This document shows positions 1 through 9,058 of a DNA stretch of 64,000 nt, in pieces (position 1 is the stretch's first letter; every line of letters begins with the position of its first letter). The position numbers and the translations under genes are program-made. Source of the DNA: Ferrimonas sediminum (GTDB lineage Bacteria > Pseudomonadota > Gammaproteobacteria > Enterobacterales > Shewanellaceae); the NCBI RefSeq assembly GCF_900100175.1, contig NZ_FNEM01000004.1, positions 124,001 through 188,000 on the forward strand, read 5' to 3'. The notes beneath the pieces are model-generated. The model was not told the DNA's origin and did not search any database. It saw nothing but the letters and a program-made list of their open reading frames with translations.

Positions 1-865
1 CATCTGCGGTTACGTACGGCAGGTTCACTTCGGTCTGCTGAGTGGAAGACAGCTCAATCTTGGCTTTTTCAGCGGCTTCTTTCAGGCGCTGCATCGCCAG
101 GGGATCGTTCTTCAGGTCGATGCCCTGCTCTTTCTTGAACTCTTCAACCAGGTAGTTGATCAGACGGTTATCGAAGTCTTCGCCACCCAGGTGGGTATCA
201 CCGTTGGTCGCCAGTACTTCAAAGGTCTTTTCACCTTCAACGTCGTCGATCTCGATGATGGAGATATCGAAGGTACCACCACCCAGGTCGTAGACGGCGA
301 TGATGTTGTCACCGGTGTTTTTGTCCAGGCCGTAGGCCAGGGCCGCCGCAGTCGGCTCGTTGATGATGCGCTTCACATCCAGACCGGCGATGCGGCCGGC
401 GTCTTTGGTCGCCTGACGCTGAGAATCGTTGAAGTAGGCTGGTACGGTGATGACCGCTTCGGTCACCTCTTCACCCAGGTAATCTTCGGCGGTTTTCTTC
501 ATCTTCTTCAGAACTTCCGCAGACACCTGAGGTGCAGCCATCTTCTTGCCCTGGGCTTCTACCCAGGCATCGCCGTTGTCGGCTTCAACAATCTTGAACG
601 GCATGATGTCGATGTCACGCTGAACGACTTCGTCTTTGAACCGGCGACCGATCAGTCGCTTAATGGCAAACACGGTGTTGTGCGGGTTGGTAACGGCCTG
701 ACGCTTGGCGGGCTGACCTACTAAGGTTTCATCATCGGTGTAAGCAATGATAGAAGGAGTAGTACGGTCGCCTTCCGCGTTCTCAATTACTTTTGGCTTG
801 TCGCCATCCAGGATAGCCAAACAGGAGTTAGTGGTACCCAGGTCGATGCCGATGATCTTGCCCAT
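1..865 (-). CDS. dnaK: Molecular chaperone DnaK (Hsp70), N-terminal 288 residues, cut by window edge
   Basis: ATP-dependent Hsp70 chaperone of the cytoplasm; it folds and disaggregates proteins with DnaJ and GrpE. The reverse strand starts [14 protein letters not shown], the Hsp70 phosphate-1 motif, and continues through the ATPase core ([21 protein letters not shown], then [13 protein letters not shown], then [10 protein letters not shown]). Only the nucleotide-binding domain is present because the gene runs off the left edge. The start codon at 865 has a GGAGG ribosome site six bases upstream. A heat-shock promoter lies 50-80 bases upstream. grpE is nearby at 4.5-5.1 kb but in a separate transcription unit, so the two partners are controlled in parallel. 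Identity is certain. Confidence 0.98.
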   Translation of the reverse strand, partial: MGKIIGIDLGTTNSCLAILDGDKPKVIENAEGDRTTPSIIAYTDDETLVGQPAKRQAVTNPHNTVFAIKRLIGRRFKDEVVQRDIDIMPFKIVEADNGDAWVEAQGKKMAAPQVSAEVLKKMKKTAEDYLGEEVTEAVITVPAYFNDSQRQATKDAGRIAGLDVKRIINEPTAAALAYGLDKNTGDNIIAVYDLGGGTFDISIIEIDDVEGEKTFEVLATNGDTHLGGEDFDNRLINYLVEEFKKEQGIDLKNDPLAMQRLKEAAEKAKIELSSTQQTEVNLPYVTAD

Positions 866-917
866 CGAAAGCCTCCAAATGCGTTTAAATCTAATGCGAA
901 AATTTGCGTTAACACCT

Positions 918-946
918 ATTTGGGGTTGCCGTCTCTGCCTTTCAAG
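918..946 (-). promoter_or_regulatory. Sigma-32 heat-shock promoter of dnaK
   Basis: Read on the minus strand, CTTGAAA (946-940) is followed by a 14-base spacer and CCCCAAAT (925-918). This is close to the RpoH consensus CTTGAAA-N13-17-CCCCATNT. It sits just upstream of the dnaK start at 865 and points toward it. Confidence 0.88.
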
Positions 947-1040
947 GGCGACGGCTAAAAAAATTCCCCGCTGATGTCAGGGATATGGGGGCTGGGTCTG
1001 AGATTCCAATGGTCATCGACAAATAATTTGATCTGACGCT

Positions 1041-1070
1041 TTGCAACCACAGGATTGTATACAATATAAT
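1041..1070 (+). promoter_or_regulatory. Sigma-70 promoter of the DMT transporter gene
   Basis: TTGCAA (1041-1046) and a perfect TATAAT (1065-1070) are separated by 18 bases, and the start codon of the exporter gene lies 43 bases downstream. The -10 element falls between the two arms of a 13-bp inverted repeat, so the promoter is probably regulated there. Confidence 0.7.
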
Positions 1071-1089
1071 AATCGCCAATCCTGTGGTT
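1045..1089. repeat. Perfect 13-bp inverted repeat around the -10 box (putative operator)
   Basis: AACCACAGGATTG (1045-1057) is matched exactly by its reverse complement CAATCCTGTGGTT (1077-1089), with a 19-base spacer that contains TATAAT. Arm centres are 32 bp apart, about three helical turns. It could be a repressor site allowing binding on one DNA face, or a stem in the 5' leader RNA. The arms resemble no operator I know. Confidence 0.75.
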
Positions 1090-1112
1090 TCGTCAATCAA
1101 GTTGTGTTTCGA

Positions 1113-2048
1113 ATGGTCAAAAATCAGCGTCGTGCGGTTCAGTACGGAGCCGCGGCGGTGTTTGCCTGGTCCACCGTGGCCACCGCCTTTAAGTTATCGC
1201 TGGGTTACATGAGCCCCAGCCAACTGCTGCTGTATGCGGCGCTGTTCTCCTGTCTCGCCCTCGGCCTGATCGTGGTGCTGCAGAAAAAAACCCACCTGCT
1301 GCGAACCCAGCTGCAGGCCACCCCCGGTCGCTACCTGCAAAGCGGACTGCTCAACCCCTTCCTGTACTATCTGGTGCTGTTCGGTTGCTACGACCTGCTA
1401 CCGGCGCAACAAGCGCAGCCACTCAACTACACCTGGGCGATACTGTTCAGCCTGCTGGCGGTGCCGATGCTGGGGCAGAAACTTCGCAGTTGGGATGTGA
1501 TGGCCGCCATCATCGCCTACGGGGGTGTGGTCGTCATCGCCACTGGCGGCAATCTGCTCGACTTTCAGATGGAGAGCTACCTGGGCTACGGGCTGGCCCT
1601 GCTGTCGACCCTGCTGTGGTCGCTGTATTGGATCGTCAACACCAGGGACAAGGGCGATCCGGTGGTCAGCCTGTTGTTGAGTTTTCTGGTGGCACTGCCC
1701 TTCATTCTGGTTACCAGCGGTTACCGGGATGGCTGGGCAATGCCTCAGTGGCAGGGGATCGCCGGCGCCGCCTACGTCGGCCTGTTTGAGATGGGGTTCA
1801 CCTTCGTACTGTGGCTGATGGCCCTCAAAAGCGCCGAGCGCACCGCTCCCATCACCAACATGGTGTTCCTGTCACCGTTTCTGTCGCTGTTTTTTATCGC
1901 CACCTTTGTCGGTGAAACCATCGCTCCGGCGACCTTTATCGGCCTGGCGTTGATCGTTTCCGGGCTGGCGACCCAGCAACTGGGGCCGCGACTGGTACGC
2001 AAGCCCGCCGCCGGCGAGACCAAACCCAATGTGGAGGATGGCGCCTAA
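1113..2048 (+). CDS. EamA/DMT-family membrane transporter (RhaT/RarD-type)
   Basis: Probable drug/metabolite exporter of the inner membrane. The 311-residue product has about ten hydrophobic helices in two repeats, the EamA layout (e.g. AVFAWSTVATAFKLSLGY at the start of helix 1 and FIGLALIVSGLATQQLG at the end). I chose ATG 1113 (MVKNQRR); an in-frame TTG at 1041 lies inside the promoter and is unlikely. The substrate cannot be read from sequence. Its stop codon overlaps the convergent LysR gene by four bases. The palindrome around its promoter suggests specific control, not necessarily by that LysR protein. Confidence 0.85.
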   Translation: MVKNQRRAVQYGAAAVFAWSTVATAFKLSLGYMSPSQLLLYAALFSCLALGLIVVLQKKTHLLRTQLQATPGRYLQSGLLNPFLYYLVLFGCYDLLPAQQAQPLNYTWAILFSLLAVPMLGQKLRSWDVMAAIIAYGGVVVIATGGNLLDFQMESYLGYGLALLSTLLWSLYWIVNTRDKGDPVVSLLLSFLVALPFILVTSGYRDGWAMPQWQGIAGAAYVGLFEMGFTFVLWLMALKSAERTAPITNMVFLSPFLSLFFIATFVGETIAPATFIGLALIVSGLATQQLGPRLVRKPAAGETKPNVEDGA

Positions 2049-2884
2049 CCGCACCATTCCCCGCACGCCGCCAGCAAGGCCGCCTGTGCCGGCTTGGTGC
2101 TGGCGCTGGCCGGCAGCGTCAGACCGATGCGGCGGAACATGCGCGGCGCATCGAGCTGGACCTGGGCCAGGTCGGCGGCCGTTTCCAGCACGCCGGTGGG
2201 CAGAAACGAGATGCCGATACCCGCACTCACCAGGTGGCGAACCTGGGTTTTGTGCTGCGCCTTGGCCACCAGATTAACCGCAAAGCCTTCACTGGCCAGC
2301 AAACTCAGAGTTTGCTGGTGGGCTTCACACACCACACACTCGATAAAATTAAAGTCATTAAGATCGGCGATGCCCACCGACGGCCTTTGCGCCAGCGGGT
2401 GGTGATTGGGGACACACAGCACGTAGTCCTCCTCCCACAGCGGTACAAACAGCTCGTCCTCCCTCTTGAACACATCCAGAGTGATGCGGGCCTGAGCCGC
2501 GTCATCATCATGATCCAGCAACTCGAAACTCAACTGGGGCGATGCCTGACTGCAATGACCCAGAAAGCGGGCATAGGTGGCCGGGCTGATGTCATGAAAA
2601 TTGGCCAGTGCCAGTGGCAGAGACGCCTCCTGACTGGCAAACAGCCGGCTCATCTTCTCCATCTGCCCCAGAGATTGCAGCGCCAGCGGATACAGCTGAT
2701 GGGCCTCATCGGTCAGATCCACCCCGCGCTTGTGACGCACAAACAGCGCCACCCCCAACTCGGACTCCAACTGCTTAATGGCCGATGACAAACTCGGCTG
2801 GGACACAAACAAGCGTTGCGCCGCCGCCGTAATGGACCGCTCCTCGAACACCGCCACAAAGCTGCGCAATAACCGCACATCCAT
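2045..2884 (-). CDS. LysR-family transcriptional regulator
   Basis: The 279-residue product has the LysR winged helix-turn-helix at residues 1-60 (MDVRLLRSFVAVFEERSIT, AAQRLFVSQPSLSSAIKQLE) and a substrate-binding-like effector domain after about residue 90. It is divergently oriented from the SDR gene at 3121 across a 236-bp region, the usual arrangement for a LysR regulator and its target. The intergenic AT-rich stretch 3000-3060, which contains two CTATAG hexamers, is where its site most likely lies. The effector is unknown. Confidence 0.9.
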   Translation of the reverse strand: MDVRLLRSFVAVFEERSITAAAQRLFVSQPSLSSAIKQLESELGVALFVRHKRGVDLTDEAHQLYPLALQSLGQMEKMSRLFASQEASLPLALANFHDISPATYARFLGHCSQASPQLSFELLDHDDDAAQARITLDVFKREDELFVPLWEEDYVLCVPNHHPLAQRPSVGIADLNDFNFIECVVCEAHQQTLSLLASEGFAVNLVAKAQHKTQVRHLVSAGIGISFLPTGVLETAADLAQVQLDAPRMFRRIGLTLPASASTKPAQAALLAACGEWCG

Positions 2885-3120
2885 ACAAAATTCCTATGTT
2901 AACCCTCAGTGAATCAGCACGCCCCACGCCGACGGCACCCGTCGTCGCCCAAGCCCGCTCAACGTCGGCCCGCCCCCTGTCATCGCCTTATCATAAGCTT
3001 ACCCTATATCAGGCAGAGGAAATTAATATTTTAAGACTATAGCTAGCCCCTCTATAGTAATCGCCATCGCAACGGCCAGCGCCTTGCTACCCTTAGACAC
3101 AGCTTTATTGGAGAACCCCT

Positions 3121-3843
3121 ATGTCTCAGCCTCTGATCGTGATTACCGGCGCCAGCTCCGGCATTGGCGAAGCCACCGCCCGCACCCTGTCCGCCCAAGG
3201 CCATCCGCTGCTGCTGCTCGCCCGCCGTGTCGACAAGCTGGAAGCCCTGAACCTGCCCAACACCCTGTGCCGCAAGGTGGACGTTACCGACCGCGACAGT
3301 TTTGCCGCCGCCATTGCCGACGCCGAAGCCCAGTTTGGTCCGGTGGACTGCCTGGTGAACAACGCCGGTGTGATGCTGCTGGGCGACGCCGACTCACAGG
3401 ATCCGGCTGAGTGGCAGCAGATGCTGGACGTCAACGTCATGGGCCTGCTCAACGGCATTCACCTGGTGCTGGCCAAGATGCGTGAGCGCAAGTGCGGCAC
3501 CATCATCAACATCAGCTCGGTGGCCGGTCGCAAAACCTTCCCCAATCACGTGGCCTACTGCGGCACCAAGTTTGCGGTTCACGGCCTGTCGGAAACCCTG
3601 CGCGAAGAGGTGTGTGGCGATGACGTGCGGGTGATCACCATCGCCCCGGGAGCGGTGGAAACCGAACTGCTGGGTCACACCACCCGTCAGGACATCAAAG
3701 ACGGTTACGGCGAATGGAAAGACAGCATGGGCGGAGTCCTGGCCGCCCAGGATGTGGCCAACGCCATTGAGTACGCCTATCATCAGCCTCAGAATGTGCA
3801 CATTCGTGAAATCGTGCTTACCACCACCCGCCAGCCGGCGTAA
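3121..3843 (+). CDS. Short-chain dehydrogenase/reductase (SDR)
   Basis: NAD(P)-dependent oxidoreductase of 240 residues, the usual size for a classical SDR. Visible signatures are the cofactor loop TGASSGIG near residue 9, NNAG near residue 80, catalytic Ser132/133 (NISSVAG), and Tyr146 with Lys150 (YCGTK). A GGAG ribosome site precedes ATG 3121. It resembles the YdfG-like group, but the substrate is not predictable. It is probably controlled by the divergent LysR gene. The following L,D-transpeptidase reading frame probably begins inside its 3' end. Confidence 0.9.
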   Translation: MSQPLIVITGASSGIGEATARTLSAQGHPLLLLARRVDKLEALNLPNTLCRKVDVTDRDSFAAAIADAEAQFGPVDCLVNNAGVMLLGDADSQDPAEWQQMLDVNVMGLLNGIHLVLAKMRERKCGTIINISSVAGRKTFPNHVAYCGTKFAVHGLSETLREEVCGDDVRVITIAPGAVETELLGHTTRQDIKDGYGEWKDSMGGVLAAQDVANAIEYAYHQPQNVHIREIVLTTTRQPA

Positions 3844-4513
3844 TCCCCACTGGCTCCTGCACCGCCTGCTGTTGGCGGTGCTGTTGCTGCTGCCCCCGGG
3901 GGCGGCGTCGGCCGCCGGTGATCTGGACGCAGCCCGTCAACGCCTGACTCCGGCACTGCAGCGCATGCCTGAAGGCCGGCTGCCTCAGCGATTGCTGCTG
4001 CTGGCGATCAAGCAGAGCTACCGGCTGGAGCTGTGGGGTGGTGACGCCGACGGCCACTGGACCCGGCTACGTACCTACCCGATCATGGCCTTCAGCGGCG
4101 GTCCGGGCCCCAAACTGACGGAAGGCGACCTGCAGGTGCCCGAGGGGGTCTACCGCCCGGTGGCCTTCAACCCCAACAGCCGCTACCACCTGTCACTGAA
4201 ACTCAACTACCCCAACGCCTTTGACCGACGCATGGCGCTGAACGACGGCCGCCAGGATCCCGGCAGTGACATCTTTATCCATGGCCAGGAGGCCTCCAGC
4301 GGCTGCCTGGCCATGGGCAATACCGTCATTGAGGAGCTGTATTGGCTGGTCTCGGTCGTCGGCCTCAACGACACCCAAGTGGTGATCACCCCGGTGGATC
4401 CCCGTACCACAGTGCTGCGACGCTGGCCCTCCAGCCCCGGTTGGACCGACGACAAGTACCGGCGCATCGAAGCGGCTGTGGCCGAACTACAGCCACAAAA
4501 AAAGCAGCCATAA
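3794..4513 (+). CDS. Exported L,D-transpeptidase (YkuD domain, YafK-like)
   Basis: Cell-wall enzyme of the YkuD fold that uses a catalytic cysteine to act on peptidoglycan stem peptides. Counting from ATG 3794 the product has 239 residues: a signal sequence with a leucine-rich core and AASAAG cleavage region at about residues 20-42, then the YkuD domain with His163 (HGQ) and Cys171 (SSGC). The start is uncertain. An upstream ATG at 3752 is also open, both overlap the SDR gene, and neither has a strong ribosome site. The stop codon lies inside the loop of the grpE terminator. Confidence 0.8.
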   Translation: MCTFVKSCLPPPASRRNPHWLLHRLLLAVLLLLPPGAASAAGDLDAARQRLTPALQRMPEGRLPQRLLLLAIKQSYRLELWGGDADGHWTRLRTYPIMAFSGGPGPKLTEGDLQVPEGVYRPVAFNPNSRYHLSLKLNYPNAFDRRMALNDGRQDPGSDIFIHGQEASSGCLAMGNTVIEELYWLVSVVGLNDTQVVITPVDPRTTVLRRWPSSPGWTDDKYRRIEAAVAELQPQKKQP

Positions 4514-4522
4514 AGGCTGCTT
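4496..4522 (-). terminator. Rho-independent terminator of grpE
   Basis: On the minus strand an 8-bp stem (AAGCAGCC with GGCTGCTT, loop of five bases) is followed by eight T. It lies 19 bases past the grpE stop. The hairpin overlaps the last codons and stop of the convergent L,D-transpeptidase gene. Confidence 0.85.
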
Positions 4523-4540
4523 CATCGGGCGGCGGAGCGA

Positions 4541-5131
4541 TCAGGCAGTGGTATCCACGCTGGGCTGCTCGCTGCCTTTGGAGATCATCACCATCGCCGG
4601 GCGCAGCAGGCGACCATTGAGCTCGTAGCCTTTCTGCATCACCGCCATCACGGTATTGGCGGCGAACTCCTCGGACGGCTGCATCGCCATCGCCTGATGC
4701 TGATCCGGATTAAACGGCTGACCCAGGGGATCAATCTCTTTAATGCCGAACTTATCCACGCTGCTCAAGAAGCTCTTGCGAGTCAACTCAACGCCTTCGA
4801 TCAGCGGCTTAACCGCCTCATTGTCGGCATCGGCGGTTTGCAGGGCACGCTCCAGGTTATCGATAACCGGCAGCAGTTCCCCGGCAAACTTCTCCAGGGC
4901 AAATTTACGGGCTTTTTCCACATCCTGTGCACTGCGACGGCGAATGTTTTCCATTTCGGCATGGGCACGTACTACGCTGTCTTTCTGGCCATCGATGGTG
5001 GCTTTGGCAGCCGCCAGCTGTGATTCCAGTTCATCAATGCGGGCGGCCTGTGGATCCTGCTCAGTTTCAACTTGCTCTTGTTCCAGTTCAACCTGTTCTG
5101 GCTGCTCCACTTTTTGCTGCTCGTCGCTCAT
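4541..5131 (-). CDS. grpE: Nucleotide exchange factor GrpE
   Basis: Cochaperone that releases ADP from DnaK. The 196-residue protein has a Glu/Gln-rich acidic N-terminus, a long coiled coil (about residues 30-90, with [18 protein letters not shown]), and the C-terminal beta domain with NPDQHQAM and [18 protein letters not shown], both typical of GrpE. A GGAG ribosome site precedes the start at 5131. Expression is from the sigma-32 promoter at 5176-5204. Confidence 0.97.
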   Translation of the reverse strand: MSDEQQKVEQPEQVELEQEQVETEQDPQAARIDELESQLAAAKATIDGQKDSVVRAHAEMENIRRRSAQDVEKARKFALEKFAGELLPVIDNLERALQTADADNEAVKPLIEGVELTRKSFLSSVDKFGIKEIDPLGQPFNPDQHQAMAMQPSEEFAANTVMAVMQKGYELNGRLLRPAMVMISKGSEQPSVDTTA

Positions 5132-5175
5132 TTCAACTCCGGCTAAAATACTCTGTTACCATTGGCTCTGAGCCT

Positions 5176-5204
5176 ATTATGGGGACTGATTTTGTGACTT
5201 CAAG
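5176..5204 (-). promoter_or_regulatory. Sigma-32 heat-shock promoter of grpE
   Basis: Minus-strand CTTGAAG (5204-5198), a 13-base spacer, then CCCCATAAT (5184-5176), about 45 bases upstream of the grpE start. It closely matches the RpoH consensus and parallels the promoter of dnaK. Confidence 0.9.
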
Positions 5205-5367
5205 GGCTAACGGGGCAATATCCCTGTCTGCGGAGGGATTCTGTGCTTTCAGCGCCGACGCCGACAGTCCTGAGGTGACAAACCCTCGATCCCCGTATAT
5301 CGTTGACCTAAGTAGAGTAACCCGTCATTACGGCGCGCCTGGCGGCGCATTCCGACACGAGACCAAC

Positions 5368-6252
5368 ATGCAAACAGCATTTAAGACCATCGGCCTTATT
5401 GGCAAACCCCGCCACCAGGGCGCCAACCAAACCCTGGCGCAACTGTTTTACTGGCTTAATAAGCAGGGCTATGAAGTGCTGATCGAGTCCGACATCTCCA
5501 AAGAGCTGGGCTGCGACAAAGCCGAGGCGGTGGAGATGATCGAGATCGGTGAGCGCTGCGACCTGGCCATTGTGGTGGGTGGTGACGGTAACATGCTGGG
5601 CGCGGCGCGAGTGCTGGCCCGCTATGACGTGGCGGTTCTGGGCGTCAACCGGGGCAACCTGGGATTTCTGACCGACGTCGACCCGGAACAGTTCAAAGAC
5701 ACGTTGACCAAGGTGCTGAGTGGCGAGTTTGAGACCGAGCAGCGCTTCCTGTTGCACACCGAAGTGCATCGCCACGGCGAACAGAAAAGCCATAACGTGG
5801 CGGTGAACGAAGCGGTACTGCACGCCGGCAAGGTGGCGCACATGATCGATTTCGAGGTCTACATCGATGGCCGCTTCATGTACAGCCAGCGCGCCGACGG
5901 TATGATTGTCGCCACCCCCACCGGCTCCACCGCTTACTCGCTGTCGGCGGGCGGCGCCATCCTGACCCCCAACCTCAACGCCAACATTTTGGTGCCGATG
6001 TTTCCTCACACCCTCTCCTGCCGCCCCATTGTGGTGGACGGCGACAGTGAGATCACCCTGCGGGCCTCCTGCAGTTCCAGCTCACCGGAGCTGGAGATCA
6101 GCTGCGACAGTCAGGTCACCCTGGCCTGTCTGCCCGGCGATGAGATTCGCATTCGCAAATCCCCCTACGCCCTGCGGCTGATTCACCCCAAGGGCTACAA
6201 CTATTTCGAAGTGTTGCGCAGCAAACTGGACTGGGGCAGCAAGTTGTTCTGA
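5368..6252 (+). CDS. nadK: NAD kinase
   Basis: Phosphorylates NAD to NADP in the cytoplasm, the sole source of NADP. The 294-residue protein has the diagnostic GGDGN motif at residues 71-75, [10 protein letters not shown], and the second NAD-binding region [15 protein letters not shown]. The open frame extends far upstream, but ATG 5368 gives [16 protein letters not shown], which matches the family start. It is divergent from grpE, as in Escherichia coli and relatives. The next gene, an SDR, is convergent and only ten bases away, with no obvious terminator between them. Confidence 0.97.
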   Translation: MQTAFKTIGLIGKPRHQGANQTLAQLFYWLNKQGYEVLIESDISKELGCDKAEAVEMIEIGERCDLAIVVGGDGNMLGAARVLARYDVAVLGVNRGNLGFLTDVDPEQFKDTLTKVLSGEFETEQRFLLHTEVHRHGEQKSHNVAVNEAVLHAGKVAHMIDFEVYIDGRFMYSQRADGMIVATPTGSTAYSLSAGGAILTPNLNANILVPMFPHTLSCRPIVVDGDSEITLRASCSSSSPELEISCDSQVTLACLPGDEIRIRKSPYALRLIHPKGYNYFEVLRSKLDWGSKLF

Positions 6253-6262
6253 TCCCTTTGTC

Positions 6263-6955
6263 TCAAAACTCGATGGGCTGACCGTCACGCAGAAAGGCAC
6301 CACTGGGGCCATGATCGTCCAGAGTGGCCGCCCAGGTGATCCAGCGCGCCGAATCGGCCGGCTCCCGGCTGGCCTGAGGCCCGCCCATGTCGGTACGGGC
6401 CCAGCCCGGACACACGGCATTGACCTTGATGCCATCATCGGCGGTTTCCGCCGCCAGCACCCGCGTCAACGCATTCAGGCCGGCCTTGGACACCCGATAG
6501 GCGGCCTGATGCTCGCCCATCTCCGCCAGCGAGCCGTAACCGGAAGAGACATTGACGATGCGGCCGTAATGGCTGGCCCGCATCAATGGCAGAATCATCT
6601 GGCACATCAGCATCGCCCCGGTCAGATTCGTGTCCAGGGTCCGCTGCCATTGTGACAAGCTGATGGCCGACAGCGGCAACCCCTGATCCAGCAGGACGCC
6701 AGCGTTATTGACCAGCACCTCGACGCCGCCGAACAACTCAGTCAGCCATGCCGCCAACTCCTGAATCTGCTCCGGATGGGTGACATCCAGGGCAAACGGG
6801 CTGGCCTCGCCCCCCTGCTGACGAATGGACGCCGCCACCGCCATGGCATCCTCATGCCGGCGGGCACAGGCCACCACATGATACTCCTGACCGGCCAACT
6901 GGTGGGCCACGTGCCAGCCCAACCCCCGGTTACTGCCTGTTACCACCGCAATCAT
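6263..6955 (-). CDS. Short-chain dehydrogenase/reductase (SDR)
   Basis: NAD(P)-dependent oxidoreductase of 230 residues. It begins MIAVVTGSNRGLG with a GGGAGAG ribosome site; a start 27 bases further upstream is open but lacks one. NNAG, NVSSGYGS and YRVSK give the cofactor loop and the Ser-Tyr-Lys catalytic set, and NAVCPGWARTDMGG is the usual loop after the active site. The pattern resembles carbonyl reductase-like SDRs, but the substrate is unknown. It sits between nadK and recN, which are neighbours in many gammaproteobacteria, so it looks like an insertion into that cluster. Confidence 0.87.
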   Translation of the reverse strand: MIAVVTGSNRGLGWHVAHQLAGQEYHVVACARRHEDAMAVAASIRQQGGEASPFALDVTHPEQIQELAAWLTELFGGVEVLVNNAGVLLDQGLPLSAISLSQWQRTLDTNLTGAMLMCQMILPLMRASHYGRIVNVSSGYGSLAEMGEHQAAYRVSKAGLNALTRVLAAETADDGIKVNAVCPGWARTDMGGPQASREPADSARWITWAATLDDHGPSGAFLRDGQPIEF

Positions 6956-7042
6956 ACGGACTCTCCCGTTAGTCACCGCCACCGCGGCTCTTTGAAAACA
7001 TAGGAAGAGTTGGGCCGCTGTACAACTTTTTGCCGCTGGTGC

Positions 7043-7101
7043 TTTACTGAACAGGGAAAATACATATACTGTTGTTCTATACAGTATGTCTATTCATACA
7101 G
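7043..7101 (+). promoter_or_regulatory. recN promoter with tandem LexA boxes
   Basis: A strong SOS box TACTGT-N8-ACAGTA (7067-7086) overlaps a -10 element TATACT (7065-7070; -35 candidate TTTACT at 7043). A second, weaker box ATGT-N8-ACAG (7086-7101) follows directly and shares one base with the first. Multiple LexA boxes are typical of recN, giving tight SOS repression. Confidence 0.88.
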
Positions 7102-7110
7102 GGCAGAGAG

Positions 7111-8787
7111 ATGCTGACTCAACTTACGGTTTCCAATTTCGCCATTGTTAAGTTCCTGGAACTGGATTTTCACCAGGGCATGACCACCATCACCGGAGAA
7201 ACCGGTGCCGGTAAATCCATCGCCATTGATGCCCTTGGCCTGTGCCTGGGTGCCCGGGCCGAGGCCGCCATGGTTCGCCCCGGCGCCGGCAAAACAGAGA
7301 TCAGTGCCTGTTTCGATCTCCGGCTTATCGACGCCGCCCGCCGCTGGCTGGCGGACAACGACCTCGATGACAATGACGAGTGCATTCTGCGCCGCAGCAT
7401 CAGCAGCGAAGGCCGCTCCAAAGCCTGGATCAACGGCCAGCCGGTGCCCCTGGCCCAGCTCAAGGCACTGGGCCAACTGTTGATCACCATCCACGGCCAA
7501 CACGCCCACCAGGGACTGCTGCAGAGTCACACCCAGCTGTCACTGCTGGATCAATACGCCGGCCACCGGGCCCTGCTGGAGGGATGCAGCGACGGCTACC
7601 GCCGCTGGAAACACCTGGATAACGAGCTGGCACGACTGCAGCAGGAGCAGCAGCAACGCCAGGCCCGCCAGCAGCTGCTGGAGTATCAGGTGCAGGAGCT
7701 GGATGAGTTTGCCCTTGAGCCCGGCGAGTTCGAAACCATCGAAACCGAGCACCGTCGTCTGGCCAACTGCACCACCCTGATGGAACAGAGCCAACGAGCG
7801 GTGTATCTGCTCAGCGACGGCGATGAGGTCAGCGCCGTCGGCTTGCTGCAGCAGGCCATTGCCGAGGTGGAGTCCCTGGCCGGTGACGATAAGGCGCTGG
7901 AGCCGGGTCTGGCACTGTTGCACGAAGGCCTGATCCAGTTGCAGGAGGGCGCCAACGAACTGGCTCACTACCACCAGTCGCTGGAGCTGGATCCACAACG
8001 TTTCGACGAGCTGGAGCAGCGCCTCTCAAGGGCGATGACCCTGGCCCGCAAACATCAGGTCAAGGCCACCGAACTGGCGCAGCTGCATCAGAGCCTGGCA
8101 GACGAGCTGAAAAGCCTCAGTGCCAGCGAGCAGCGGCTGGATGAGCTGGAGGGGGAGCGGCAGCAGGCCATGGACGCCTACCTGCAAGCGGCCCAACGCC
8201 TGAACAAGAGCCGCCAGCGCTACGCCAAAGAGCTCAACAAGTTGGTGACCGCCAACTTGCGCGAACTGGCCCTGCCCCACGCCAAGTTCCAGATCGGGGT
8301 GCAGTTCGACGACGGCAGCGTGTCTCCGGCCGGCGGCGACCGCATCCAGTTCCAGGTCTCCACCAACCCGGGCCAGCCGCTGCAGCCTCTTGGCAAAGTG
8401 GCCTCCGGCGGTGAGCTGTCACGAATCAGCCTGGCCATTCAGGTGATCACCGCCAAGAAGGTCTCAACCCCAACTCTTATTTTTGACGAAGTGGACGTGG
8501 GGATCTCCGGTCCCACCGCCGCCGTGGTCGGTCGAATGTTGCGTACTCTGGGAGACGCCACTCAGGTGTTCTGCGTGACCCATCTGCCTCAGGTCGCCGG
8601 CAACGGCCACAACCACATGTTTGTCAGCAAATCCACCAAGGGCAAGGTGACCGAAACTCAGATGGCGGCGCTGTCGAACGGCGACCGCCTGGACGAATTG
8701 GCGCGTCTTCTGGGAGGCGACAGCATCACCGAAAACACCCTGGCCAATGCTCGAGAGTTGTTGATGGAGCCTCAACCTCAGACCTGA
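7111..8787 (+). CDS. recN: DNA repair protein RecN (SMC-like ATPase)
   Basis: Double-strand-break repair ATPase of the SMC family, 558 residues. The Walker A motif GETGAGKS lies near residue 30. The long central coiled coil (about 155-380) is rich in Gln, Glu and Leu. The C-terminal half has the ABC signature region ASGGELSRISLAIQVI and Walker B LIFDEVDVGISG. I set the start at ATG 7111 (MLTQLTVSNFAIV), just after the tandem LexA boxes; an earlier in-frame ATG at 7072 lies inside the operator. Strongly SOS-inducible by its promoter. Confidence 0.97.
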   Translation: MLTQLTVSNFAIVKFLELDFHQGMTTITGETGAGKSIAIDALGLCLGARAEAAMVRPGAGKTEISACFDLRLIDAARRWLADNDLDDNDECILRRSISSEGRSKAWINGQPVPLAQLKALGQLLITIHGQHAHQGLLQSHTQLSLLDQYAGHRALLEGCSDGYRRWKHLDNELARLQQEQQQRQARQQLLEYQVQELDEFALEPGEFETIETEHRRLANCTTLMEQSQRAVYLLSDGDEVSAVGLLQQAIAEVESLAGDDKALEPGLALLHEGLIQLQEGANELAHYHQSLELDPQRFDELEQRLSRAMTLARKHQVKATELAQLHQSLADELKSLSASEQRLDELEGERQQAMDAYLQAAQRLNKSRQRYAKELNKLVTANLRELALPHAKFQIGVQFDDGSVSPAGGDRIQFQVSTNPGQPLQPLGKVASGGELSRISLAIQVITAKKVSTPTLIFDEVDVGISGPTAAVVGRMLRTLGDATQVFCVTHLPQVAGNGHNHMFVSKSTKGKVTETQMAALSNGDRLDELARLLGGDSITENTLANARELLMEPQPQT

Positions 8788-8811
8788 ATGCCACTCGGCG
8801 CAACTTTCCGC

Positions 8812-8834
8812 TGATCGGGCGCATCGCCCGATCA
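8812..8834. terminator. Hairpin after recN (weak terminator candidate)
   Basis: A perfect 10-bp stem TGATCGGGCG / CGCCCGATCA with loop CAT lies 25 bases past the recN stop. It is not followed by a T tract, so it may slow or protect rather than terminate by itself. Confidence 0.5.
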
Positions 8835-9058
8835 CACCCCGCCGCCAAAACCCGACCCAGATCACAGCTTTTGCGCACGTTATTCTGATTTTTGCCACCC
8901 AAGTCGCCGATATTACTTCTTTTTTTACATCCGTAGTATTCTCGCCATTTTCTGTAATTTTCACACAGAAATAGGTGCCATATCACACAAAACCTACCTG
9001 TTTAACGTTATTTTGGCCCCAGATAGAGATTTTATTTCACTTTGATAGGAGACTGGCC

